Source of the DNA: Candidatus Sulfotelmatobacter sp.
Lineage (GTDB): Bacteria; Acidobacteriota; Terriglobia; Terriglobales; Acidobacteriaceae
DNA: 5,975 nt
Direction of reading: 5' to 3'
Assembly: GCA_030049565.1 (NCBI GenBank)
Contig: JASIKQ010000414.1
Coordinates: 1 to 5,975 of the forward strand
This document shows positions 1 through 5,155 of this stretch, in pieces (positions within the stretch are counted from its first letter, which is position 1; every line of letters starts with the position of its first letter). Under the pieces are notes generated by a model, which saw only the letters and a list, made by a program, of their open reading frames with translations, searched no databases and was not told the origin of the DNA. Made by a program: the position numbers and the translations under genes.

Positions 1-108
1 GGCATGATTAACTGGATTTATCAGTGGTACAAACCAGAGGGAGAGTTGCAGGCCCACAATCTTATCCCCCAGTTCACCGACCTCATCTTCGCAGGCATCT
101 TCGCGTAA
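1..108 (+). CDS. TetR-family regulator, C-terminal end only (partial)
   Basis: The window opens inside a reading frame that begins at base 1 and gives 35 residues before a TAA at 106-108. The end of the protein contains NWIYQWYKPEGEL, then a stretch ending FTDLIFAGIFA. A Trp-rich segment (W-x-x-x-W-Y), a Pro-x-Gly turn and a final hydrophobic helix ending in a Gly-Ile pair are typical of the last helices of TetR/AcrR repressors, where the C-terminal domain dimerises and binds ligand. The DNA-binding half lies outside the window, so the ligand and operator cannot be inferred. The cupin gene starts 15 bases downstream on the same strand, suggesting co-transcription. The family call rests on a short tail only; it could be another helical protein. 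Confidence 0.7.
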   Translation, partial: GMINWIYQWYKPEGELQAHNLIPQFTDLIFAGIFA

Positions 109-123
109 GCGAGTGAGAACAAC

Positions 124-456
124 ATGACCACCATGAAGACAATGTTCGCCAACCTCGCCGAGATCGACTGCCAGCGCAGCGCGAGTGGCAAACTTTATCG
201 CGAGTTCCTGCGTGTGCCCGCCATGAGCGCAGGGTTTTACGTGTTGCCGGCCGGCGCAACCGACCCGCAGCGTCCACACCACGAGGATGAAATGTATTAC
301 GTCGTCCGCGGCCGCGCTCGCTTCAAGGCTGGAACGGAAGAGCGGGCAGTCTCTGCGGGAAGCGTACTGTTTGTCGCCGCCGAAGTCGAGCATTACTTCT
401 ACGACGTCAAGGAAGAGTTAGCGGTGTTGGTATTCTTCGCCCCGGCGGAGACCTGA
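124..456 (+). CDS. Small single-domain cupin protein
   Basis: This 110-residue protein is one cupin beta-barrel. Cupin motif 1 covers residues 44-63: Gly44, then DPQRPHHEDEMYYVVRG, with His52, His53 and Glu56 as likely metal ligands. The first His of the classical HxH pair is replaced (Arg50 stands there), a form I associate with a subgroup of small cupins carrying Q-x-PH-x-EDE. Motif 2 spans residues 79-93 (AGSVLFVAAEVEHYF), with His90 as the remaining metal ligand. No second domain, signal peptide or membrane segment is seen, so a cytoplasmic protein is expected. ATG at 124 is preferred because GAGTGAG (111-117) lies 6 bases upstream; Met4 and Met7 are alternatives. It probably shares an operon with the TetR gene. 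Such proteins include isomerases, dioxygenases and binding proteins; the substrate cannot be told. Confidence 0.85.
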   Translation: MTTMKTMFANLAEIDCQRSASGKLYREFLRVPAMSAGFYVLPAGATDPQRPHHEDEMYYVVRGRARFKAGTEERAVSAGSVLFVAAEVEHYFYDVKEELAVLVFFAPAET

Positions 457-474
457 GGCGCTGAAAATGATCTC

Positions 475-487
475 AGAGGTAGCCTCT
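475..487. terminator. Weak hairpin in the convergent gap (possible bidirectional terminator)
   Basis: AGAGG (475-479) and CCTCT (483-487) form a 5-bp inverted repeat around a TAG loop, in the 33-base gap between the converging cupin and anti-sigma genes. An overlapping pairing, GGTAG with CTACC, is also possible. There is no T-run on either side, so this is only a position-based candidate and may be chance. Confidence 0.2.
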
Positions 488-489
488 AC

Positions 490-1236
490 CTAGCCTCGCA
501 CGCTGATCTTGGAGAACGACAGCACCGCTCGCGACGGAATCGGATGTCCCATCGACGTCGCCGGACGGAACGTGGTGAAGATCAGCATCCGCTTCACCTG
601 TGGCAGCAGGTCTTTAGTCTCAGCTGGATCGGAGAGAATCCTGTAGTCCTGCACGCGGCCATTCTGGTCGACATAAGTTTCGATGACCAGAGAATCCGCA
701 TTCACTGAGCTGAAGTTGGTGCCGAAGGCGCTCTGCTGCAACTCAGGTCCGGTGTTCAAGACCAGCGGCACATCCTGGCTGTTAGCCTGCAACTGTCCTG
801 GAGTCGCCAGCACCGCGAGAATCAGGCCAAAGATCAACACTGCGCAGGCCAGGCCCGCGGTAGCGGGAACCATGAACGCGCGCAGCGCATTTTCCATACG
901 CAGGCGCAAGCCTTCGAACCGCGGACGCCGCACCTCCGCCGCCTCCCGCGAAATTGCCAGCCGAAGCTTAAGGCCAAGATCGGCCGGTTCCTTTACCTGC
1001 CGCACGCTCGTCAACAACTGTTGCGCCCGGCGAAGCGCGTTGAATTCCCGTGCGCAGGCTGGGCATTGCTGCATATGGCGCTGAAGCGCCTGCATCTCGG
1101 CTCCGGTGACGGCTCCATCCAGATAGGGAGACAATAGCTTTTTCGCTTGCGCGCACTTCATGATCGCACGATCGCCCCCGCTGGAGTTCGTCATCGCCAA
1201 TCTCAGCAAATCTGGCTTGCCGGCCATGTACTTCAT
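490..1236 (-). CDS. Membrane anti-sigma factor: zinc-finger (zf-HC2/ZAS) domain, one TM segment, periplasmic TonB-C-like domain
   Basis: This 248-residue protein probably binds the adjacent ECF sigma factor and holds it inactive at the inner membrane. Residues 26-65 form a zinc-binding anti-sigma domain: Cys28, then His54-x3-Cys58-x2-Cys61. A hydrophobic segment at about 123-144 (VPATAGLACAVLIFGLILAV within it) is the single membrane span, giving a cytoplasmic N-terminus. Outside, residues 182-241 (YVDQNGRVQDYRILSDP, then FRPATSMGHPIPSRAVL) resemble the TonB C-terminal fold, with the usual DxNGRV turn and FxPA...G-x-P pattern. The ATG at 1236 overlaps the sigma stop as ATGA and has a GAGGTGA ribosome site 4 bases before it, so it is preferred over Met26, although the first 25 residues lie outside the zinc-finger domain. 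Release of sigma by proteolysis or ligand sensing is an inference. The target sigma is assumed from the overlap. Confidence 0.88.
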   Translation of the reverse strand: MKYMAGKPDLLRLAMTNSSGGDRAIMKCAQAKKLLSPYLDGAVTGAEMQALQRHMQQCPACAREFNALRRAQQLLTSVRQVKEPADLGLKLRLAISREAAEVRRPRFEGLRLRMENALRAFMVPATAGLACAVLIFGLILAVLATPGQLQANSQDVPLVLNTGPELQQSAFGTNFSSVNADSLVIETYVDQNGRVQDYRILSDPAETKDLLPQVKRMLIFTTFRPATSMGHPIPSRAVLSFSKISVRG

Positions 1237-1949
1237 GGCGTCACCTCGACCCTTCTCCCCACTCCCGCAACCTGTGCCCCCAATGTCTCTTCTTCCGCCT
1301 CGGGCGCGAGCAGGCCCAATTCGGCGCCCACTTCGCGCACATAGGGCGCCAGCCGGTCTTTCAGGATTCGGCGGCCGCGGGTCAACCTGGATTTGACCGT
1401 CCCCAGTGAAACTTCTAGAACCTCGGTGATCTCTTCGTACGACATTTCCTCAAGATCGCGCAGAATCAGCGTGGTGCGGTAAGGCTCGGGCATGCGGCGC
1501 AGTTCAGCTTCTACGCGGCGCTGTACTTCGAGATGAGCGACATTCTCGAAGGGCGAATCATTTTGATCGGTCAGCGCTTGCTGCATCGCCCTGTCGCCCT
1601 TCGCACCCTCCGATGAGTCTATCGGTTCGATTGGCGCCTCGTGCGCCTTGTGCCGGAACCACCATCGCTTGCGGTTGGCCGCCTCATGTAAGGCGATGCG
1701 GTAAATCCAGGTTTTCAGGCTGGACTCGCCGTGGAAGTTCTTCATTCCCCGGAAAACCTTCAGGAAGACATCCTGCGTGGTGTCGGCCGCGTCGGTGGGA
1801 TCGGCGACCATGCGATAGACCAAGCCATACACCGGCCGATGGAACTCACCAATCAGCCAGGCGTAAGCCTCTTCTGAGCCGGCCTTCAGTTCGGCGACAA
1901 TAGCCGATTCTTCCGCCCGTGCTCCTATAGCGCTTGCGAAATCTCCCAA
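1233..1949 (-). CDS. ECF (group 4) RNA polymerase sigma factor
   Basis: This 238-residue protein directs RNA polymerase to a dedicated promoter set. Region 2 covers about residues 32-97: core-binding and -10-recognition helices with DPTDAADTTQDVFLKVFRG, then FHGESSLKTWIYRIALHEAANRKR. Region 4 covers about 146-200: MPEPYRTTLILRDLEEMSYEEI, then the recognition helix VSLGTVKSRLTRGRRILK. There is no region 1 or 3, as expected for ECF sigmas. The linker (98-145) is long and polar, and a 38-residue acidic tail (EAEEE) extends past region 4; both are somewhat larger than in a minimal ECF protein. The start is a TTG at 1949; an in-frame TAA lies 12 codons upstream and no ATG occurs before residue 47, which is already in region 2. 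Its stop overlaps the anti-sigma ATG, so the two are translationally coupled. Confidence 0.93.
   Translation of the reverse strand: MGDFASAIGARAEESAIVAELKAGSEEAYAWLIGEFHRPVYGLVYRMVADPTDAADTTQDVFLKVFRGMKNFHGESSLKTWIYRIALHEAANRKRWWFRHKAHEAPIEPIDSSEGAKGDRAMQQALTDQNDSPFENVAHLEVQRRVEAELRRMPEPYRTTLILRDLEEMSYEEITEVLEVSLGTVKSRLTRGRRILKDRLAPYVREVGAELGLLAPEAEEETLGAQVAGVGRRVEVTP
1241..1247 (-). promoter_or_regulatory. Shine-Dalgarno of the anti-sigma gene, inside the sigma coding end
   Basis: On the - strand this reads GAGGTGA, 4 bases before the anti-sigma ATG at 1236. It lies within the last codons of the sigma gene. It is the strongest ribosome site seen in the window and decides the choice of the 1236 start over the internal Met at 1161, which has only a distant G-run upstream. 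Confidence 0.8.
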
Positions 1950-1984
1950 GTTCGTGACCCCAGTGGCGTCGAAGTTATCACTAT

Positions 1985-1990
1985 ATTATA
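1985..1990 (-). promoter_or_regulatory. Perfect -10 element (TATAAT) upstream of the ECF sigma gene
   Basis: The - strand reads TATAAT here, 35 bases upstream of the TTG start, so transcription would begin near 1978 and leave a leader of about 29 bases. At a 17-base spacing the -35 position reads TTTCGG, a poor match to TTGACA. The -10 stands out as an AT island in GC-rich surroundings. I found no clear ECF-type GAAC...TCTGA promoter here, so autoregulation is not supported by sequence. Confidence 0.45.
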
Positions 1991-2115
1991 AGGCCGTTCT
2001 CCCCGCCCCGAAATCGAAATATCCCATTCTCGCAATGCCCCATAACTAGTAGACTCCGCAGCCGCCGCTGAAGTTCCCTGCAACCAGGGTCCGTCCAACC
2101 ACTTGATTCTTGGGA

Positions 2116-2172
2116 CCTTGCAAGTACGTGTACTACGGACAAGGCGCCACCAATAGCGGTATGGAGCCGCTA
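2116..2172. repeat. Dyad symmetries in the gap between the receiver and sigma genes
   Basis: The 233-base gap at 1950-2182 holds no convincing gene. Two dyads are visible. CCTTG (2116-2120) and CAAGG (2140-2144) flank AGTAC-GT-GTACT (2123-2134), giving nested symmetry. TAGCGG (2154-2159) and CCGCTA (2167-2172) form a 6-bp stem with a 7-base loop, 11 bases past the receiver stop on its strand; no T-run follows, so it is at best a weak terminator. Their roles are unknown. Confidence 0.4.
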
Positions 2173-2182
2173 CATCCAAGGC

Positions 2183-2590
2183 TTACGCCGTCGGAGTGCG
2201 CGTCTGCGTGGGAAGCTTCTTCAGGATGTCGCGGATGGCGATTAGCAGCTTCTCTGCCCCCTCTTCTAAGTGAAGAGAAGATTTTTCCAGGAATCCGACG
2301 GCGCCATCTTCTTGCAAGCGGGCGGCATTTTTCTGAGACATCCCGGTCATGACGACAACCGGAATCGCCTTGGTTGCGGTATCCTTTTTAAGTGCGAGCA
2401 GCACGTCGGGTCCGCTGAGCTTGGGGAGCAACATGTCGAGCAGGATCAAATCGGGGAGTTTCTCGCGGGCTACGCGCAAAGCTTCTTCGCCATCGCCCGC
2501 GCTCGAGACTTCGTAGCCGGCGCGCGCCAGCGCGCGTTCGGTGGCCAGCCTGACAAACTTACTGTCTTCGACCAGCAGAATCTTGGTCAT
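2183..2590 (-). CDS. Stand-alone response-regulator receiver (CheY-like)
   Basis: This 135-residue protein is a single phosphoacceptor receiver domain, residues 3-118, with no DNA-binding or enzymatic output domain. The acidic pair Glu8-Asp9, phosphoacceptor Asp52 (LPDLILLDMLLP), Thr82 in VVVMTG and Lys103 in GFLEKS are all present, so it should be phosphorylatable and able to switch. The switch aromatic position is Phe100. The last ~15 residues (PTQTRTPTA) look unstructured. The ATG at 2590 gives the canonical MTKILLVEDS start, with AGGA about 9 bases upstream. It points the same way as the sigma gene but lies 233 bases from it, and no histidine kinase is in the window. It must act by protein-protein contact or in a phosphorelay; the partner is unknown. 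Confidence 0.93.
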   Translation of the reverse strand: MTKILLVEDSKFVRLATERALARAGYEVSSAGDGEEALRVAREKLPDLILLDMLLPKLSGPDVLLALKKDTATKAIPVVVMTGMSQKNAARLQEDGAVGFLEKSSLHLEEGAEKLLIAIRDILKKLPTQTRTPTA

Positions 2591-2607
2591 GCCGTGGTCC
2601 TGATGTG

Positions 2608-2613
2608 ATTGTA
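2608..2613 (-). promoter_or_regulatory. Possible -10 element of the receiver gene
   Basis: The - strand reads TACAAT, one mismatch from TATAAT, 17 bases before the ATG at 2590. Transcription would start only about 11 bases upstream of the codon. No recognisable -35 lies at 16-18 bases. Offered as a weak candidate. Confidence 0.25.
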
Positions 2614-2647
2614 TCGGCAGGCGAGTCGTTCGGTATTAGGAAAAACG

Positions 2648-2735
2648 CATCGGCCGATGGCTTGGGTGCCCTGCAGGCCCAAGTTTAAACGGTCCTAACC
2701 GCAAAGTCTAAAGCCGCCATTTACGCGGCGCGCCG
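2648..2735. repeat. Cluster of perfect palindromes in the divergent receiver/rimP region
   Basis: Four perfect palindromes fall in 88 bases: CATCGGCCGATG (2648-2659), CCTGCAGG (2670-2677), GTTTAAAC (2683-2690) and CGGCGCGCCG (2726-2735). The second lies in the loop of a CTTGGG/CCCAAG inverted repeat (2661-2666 with 2678-2683). A further GCCGC/GCGGC stem joins 2713-2717 to 2725-2729. No coding potential is evident. The location between two divergent genes suits operator sites, but no binding protein can be named. Confidence 0.5.
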
Positions 2736-2741
2736 AGACGT

Positions 2742-2770
2742 TTGTCTTTTACTCCTCGCGGGCGTATATT
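2742..2770 (+). promoter_or_regulatory. Sigma70-type promoter of the rimP-nusA-infB operon
   Basis: A -35 of TTGTCT (2742-2747, four of six consensus bases) and a -10 of TATATT (2765-2770, five of six) are separated by exactly 17 bases. The predicted start is near 2777, giving a leader of about 112 bases before rimP. It is the best two-part promoter in the window and lies directly upstream of a terminator-like hairpin. Confidence 0.65.
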
Positions 2771-2818
2771 AGGAAACTGAGAACTGTTGTGTAACACGGC
2801 ATCCGGCGAGGCACACCA

Positions 2819-2839
2819 GTGGGCGCAAGCCCACTTTTT
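2819..2839 (+). terminator. Intrinsic-terminator-like hairpin in the rimP leader (probable attenuator)
   Basis: GTGGGC (2819-2824) and GCCCAC (2829-2834) form a perfect 6-bp GC-rich stem closed by a GCAA (GNRA) tetraloop and followed at once by TTTTT (2835-2839). That is the textbook form of an intrinsic terminator. No + strand gene lies upstream for over 2 kb, so it is placed to act on the operon's own leader, between the promoter and the rimP ATG. Similar GTGGGC/GCCCAC hairpins with a T-run are known upstream of rimP in other bacteria (the rimP-leader class). GGGCGCAA recurs at 2869-2876 and could offer a short competing pairing with GCCC. Confidence 0.75.
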
Positions 2840-2888
2840 CGTTGCAGGGAAATTCGGCGCCTGGCTTAGGGCGCAAATCGTCGGCGAT

Positions 2889-3419
2889 ATGGCAGTTGAG
2901 CTGGATCGCATACGGGAGATTGCGGAGCGGGTGGCGGGCTCCAGCGGGCTGGAAGTGGTCGAGGTTGAGTTGCGTGGCAGCGGACCGGCGCGCATGTTGC
3001 GCGTGTTCTTAGACAGGCCCGGCGCGGTCGCGGGCGATGTGCTCGCCGGAGTAACGCACGGAGATTGTGCCGAGTTCAGCCGCGAGTTTGGCACGATTCT
3101 CGACGTTGAAGATGCGGTGCCGGGCGGGTCGTACACCCTGGAGGTTTCATCTCCCGGGTTGGACCGCAAATTGACCAAGTCTGCCGATTTTGAGCGCTTT
3201 GTCGGTAGCCGGGTGAAGTTGATGACGCGGCAACCGCTGAGCAACAATCGATTCTTCGAAGGCCGGCTGGAAAGTTTTCGCGATGGTCGGCTGACGCTGG
3301 ATGTGAGCGTGGCCAGCAAGAAGTCGCGCAAGAAGATGGGCGCGGCGTCGGATGCGGGGCAGAAAGTTGAGATTGAGTTCGCCAACGTGGAGAAGGCGAA
3401 TTTGGTGCCGGAAATTTAG
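2889..3419 (+). CDS. rimP: Ribosome maturation factor RimP
   Basis: This 176-residue protein assists maturation of the 30S ribosomal subunit in the cytoplasm. The N-terminal alpha/beta domain (about residues 1-90) contains the helix IREIAERVAGSSGLEVVEVE and the family signature YTLEVSSPGLDRKL at 82-95. The C-terminal SH3-like barrel (about 96-176) follows: VGSRVKLMTRQPL, FFEGRLESFRDGRLTL, then VEIEFANVEKANLVPEI. A Lys/Arg-rich insertion at 144-149 (KKSRKK) sits in the barrel and makes the protein longer than the E. coli protein of about 150 residues. The frame is open back to a TTG at 2787, but that start would lie 10 bases after the predicted transcription start and would translate the leader hairpin, so ATG 2889 is chosen. 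Its ribosome site is weak. It is first in the operon with nusA and infB, the usual order. Confidence 0.95.
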   Translation: MAVELDRIREIAERVAGSSGLEVVEVELRGSGPARMLRVFLDRPGAVAGDVLAGVTHGDCAEFSREFGTILDVEDAVPGGSYTLEVSSPGLDRKLTKSADFERFVGSRVKLMTRQPLSNNRFFEGRLESFRDGRLTLDVSVASKKSRKKMGAASDAGQKVEIEFANVEKANLVPEI

Positions 3420-3420
3420 A

Positions 3421-3516
3421 GATTGAGTGATTGGCGATTGAGCCATTGAGTGATTGAAAGTCAGAACAAAGGCAGATTTGCTTTTCAATCGCGCAATGGC
3501 CCGATCACAAAATCAA
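3421..3516 (+). repeat. Imperfect palindromic element filling the rimP-nusA gap
   Basis: Nearly the whole 110-base gap is one inverted repeat. Arm 3436-3460 pairs with arm 3481-3506: about 21 Watson-Crick pairs, two G-U pairs, two mismatches and one bulged base, around a 20-base loop. A further short TGATT pairing extends it outward to about 3516. The left side also carries a direct repeat of ATTGAGTGATTG at 3422-3433 and 3445-3456. It starts 2 bases after the rimP stop. It contains no ORF of note. It could be a transcribed hairpin or a dispersed REP/MITE-like element; copy number in the genome would decide. Confidence 0.6.
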
Positions 3517-3529
3517 CAAATGGTTTTCT

Positions 3530-5056
3530 ATGGCTAGTGAGCTTTACAACACGATTGATGCGTTGAGCCGGGAGAAGGGCATCGACCCGCAGATTGTAGT
3601 GTCGGCGGTGGAAGACGCCATTGTGATGGCGACCCGCAAATACTACAAGACGCAGGAGAATCTGAAAGCCGAGCTCGATCGCGAAACCGGCAAGATTAAT
3701 GCGTATGCGGTGAGGACTGTCGTTGAGACGCCGGAGCAGGTGGAAGATCCGCTATTGCAGATCACTCTGGAAGATGCGCGCAAGAGCGATCCAAATCTGG
3801 AAGTGGGCGGTGAGCTGCGGATTCCGAAGGCGACCGAGGGGATCCTGGGGCGGATTGCCGCGCAACTCGCGAAGCAGGTGATCTTTCAGAAAGTACGAGA
3901 GGCCGAACGCGACACGGTTTACAACGAATACATTGGGCGCGTGAACGAAGTGGTGAACGCGACGGTGAAGCGGATCGAAGGGCCGGATATTATTTTCGAC
4001 ATCGGCAAAGCGGAAGCTCGTATGCCGCGCAAAGAGCAGTCGCGGCTGGAGTCGTTTGCGATTGGCGAGCGCGTGCGCGTAGTGATTGCGCGCGTGGAAA
4101 AAGCTTCGAAGGGTCCTGGCGTTGTGGTGTCGCGCGCGGTGCCGGAGTTGGTGCAGCATCTTTTCCAGACTGAAGTGCCGGAAATCTATGACGGAACGGT
4201 GGTCATCCGTGCCATTGCGCGTGAGGCCGGGGAGCGCACCAAGATCGCCGTCATGTCAAAGGATAAAGATGTGGACGCGGTCGGCGCGTGCGTGGGCATG
4301 AAGGGCATGCGGGTGCAGTCGATCATTCGTGAGCTGCACGGAGAGAAGATCGACATCATCGAGTATCACGAAGATCCGGTCACCTTTGCCGAAAAAGCTT
4401 TGCAGCCGGCGAAGGTCAGCAAAGTCACCGTAATCGACTCGGCGAATAAGCATCTGGAAGTTGTGGTTGACGACAGCCAGCTTTCTCTTGCCATCGGCAA
4501 GAAAGGCCAGAACGTGCGGCTCGCGGCGAAGCTGCTGGGATGGAAGATCGACATCAAGAGCGAAGAAGAGAAGCGGCAGGAAGTGGAACAGCAGATGTCG
4601 GCGCTGGCGCCGCAGACGGCCACTCCCCTCGACAGCGTGCCTGGATTGGGCGAGGGTGTGGTGGAGAAGTTGACGGCTGCAGGTGTGACCACTGTGGAAG
4701 CTTTGGCCGATATGACGCCCGAGCAACTGGAGGCCATCGAAGGCATCGGGCCCAAGACAGTGGAAAAAATCAGTTTGGCAGTGAATAATTATTTTGCTGG
4801 GCTGGAGCAGAGCGCGTCCGTGGAGGGCGCGGCTGAAGGCGAAGGCGTGGCCGAAGGCGAGTCGTCGGGAAGCGAGGCTTCCCCGCTGGGTGAAGACATC
4901 ACGGCGGAAATCCCCGCGGTCACAGAAGAAATTGCCACCGAAGGTTTGCATGCGGAAGCGCCCACAGCCGGTGGCACAGATGAGACTGCGCCCGAGGGAG
5001 CTTTGGAAGAGCAGCCTGCGGCGGAATCCGAATCCGCCTCTGAGACACGAGAATAA
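3530..5056 (+). CDS. nusA: Transcription termination/antitermination factor NusA
   Basis: This 508-residue protein binds RNA polymerase and nascent RNA and controls pausing, termination and antitermination. The N-terminal RNA polymerase-binding domain (about 1-130) starts with the canonical ELYNTIDALSREKGID. An S1 domain follows (about 134-201; GRVNEVVNATVKRIEG). KH1 lies at about 205-285, with its GMKG loop at 256-259, and KH2 at about 286-345, with GKKG at 323-326. Residues 366-422 hold helix-hairpin-helix repeats (VPGLGEGVVEKL and IEGIGPKTVEKI). The tail from 424 to 508 is Glu/Ala/Gly-rich, strongly acidic and probably disordered. ATG 3530 gives the standard N-terminus, but the preceding 16 bases contain no Shine-Dalgarno, which is odd for an abundant factor. 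Proteins ending near residue 345 lack the HhH and acidic extensions. Confidence 0.97.
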   Translation: MASELYNTIDALSREKGIDPQIVVSAVEDAIVMATRKYYKTQENLKAELDRETGKINAYAVRTVVETPEQVEDPLLQITLEDARKSDPNLEVGGELRIPKATEGILGRIAAQLAKQVIFQKVREAERDTVYNEYIGRVNEVVNATVKRIEGPDIIFDIGKAEARMPRKEQSRLESFAIGERVRVVIARVEKASKGPGVVVSRAVPELVQHLFQTEVPEIYDGTVVIRAIAREAGERTKIAVMSKDKDVDAVGACVGMKGMRVQSIIRELHGEKIDIIEYHEDPVTFAEKALQPAKVSKVTVIDSANKHLEVVVDDSQLSLAIGKKGQNVRLAAKLLGWKIDIKSEEEKRQEVEQQMSALAPQTATPLDSVPGLGEGVVEKLTAAGVTTVEALADMTPEQLEAIEGIGPKTVEKISLAVNNYFAGLEQSASVEGAAEGEGVAEGESSGSEASPLGEDITAEIPAVTEEIATEGLHAEAPTAGGTDETAPEGALEEQPAAESESASETRE

Positions 5057-5058
5057 TC

Positions 5059-5109
5059 ATGGCACGCTCGAATAATTTCGGCGTGGTAGGGAAGAAATCG
5101 ACTCCGTGA
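5059..5109 (+). CDS. Possible 16-residue leader peptide between nusA and infB
   Basis: An ATG 2 bases after the nusA stop opens a 16-codon frame, MARSNNFGVVGKKSTP, ending in TGA. A weak GAGA lies 6 bases upstream, within the nusA end. The peptide is basic and matches nothing I recognise; it is not YlxR or an L7Ae-like protein, which occupy this gap in some bacteria. Its stop codon falls inside the stem at 5102-5141, so translation could affect that structure. It may equally be a chance ORF. Confidence 0.3.
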   Translation: MARSNNFGVVGKKSTP

Positions 5110-5141
5110 GGTCCTGATGAAGACCTAAATACAACGCGGAG
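5102..5141 (+). ncRNA. Predicted stem-loop upstream of infB
   Basis: CTCCGTG (5102-5108) pairs with CGCGGAG (5135-5141): seven pairs including one G-U. Directly stacked inside, AGGTC (5109-5113) pairs with GACCT (5122-5126), closing an 8-base loop CTGATGAA. AAATACAA (5127-5134) is left as a one-sided bulge. No T-run follows, so it is not an intrinsic terminator. It ends 14 bases before the infB ATG and could modulate initiation or be an RNA-processing site. The structure is read by eye only. Confidence 0.4.
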
Positions 5142-5155
5142 AAACGAAAGGCCGG

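Noticed and set aside
1925..2179. An 84-codon - strand frame in the gap upstream of the sigma gene
   Set aside because: It needs a TTG start, overlaps the sigma start, resembles no family and covers the -10 element.
2736..2750. Mini-hairpin AGAC/GTCT followed by TTTT as a terminator
   Set aside because: The stem has only 4 pairs and it overlaps the -35 element of a better-supported promoter.
2787..2888. A 34-residue N-terminal extension of RimP from a TTG
   Set aside because: It would begin about 10 bases after the predicted transcription start and translate the leader hairpin; RimP homology starts at the ATG at 2889.
2708..3385. A 225-codon - strand frame opposite rimP
   Set aside because: It is Ser/Pro/Arg-rich, matches no family and is antisense to a clear RimP; it would also cross the operon promoter and leader.
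4256..4951. A 231-codon - strand frame opposite nusA, and other frames within nusA
   Set aside because: The + strand protein has a full set of NusA domains over the same bases; the antisense products have no recognisable domain.
5110..5155. Hammerhead-ribozyme-like core (CTGATGA followed later by GAAAC)
   Set aside because: The bases between the two boxes do not form a stem II, and CTGATGA lies in a simple hairpin loop, so the required three-way junction is absent.
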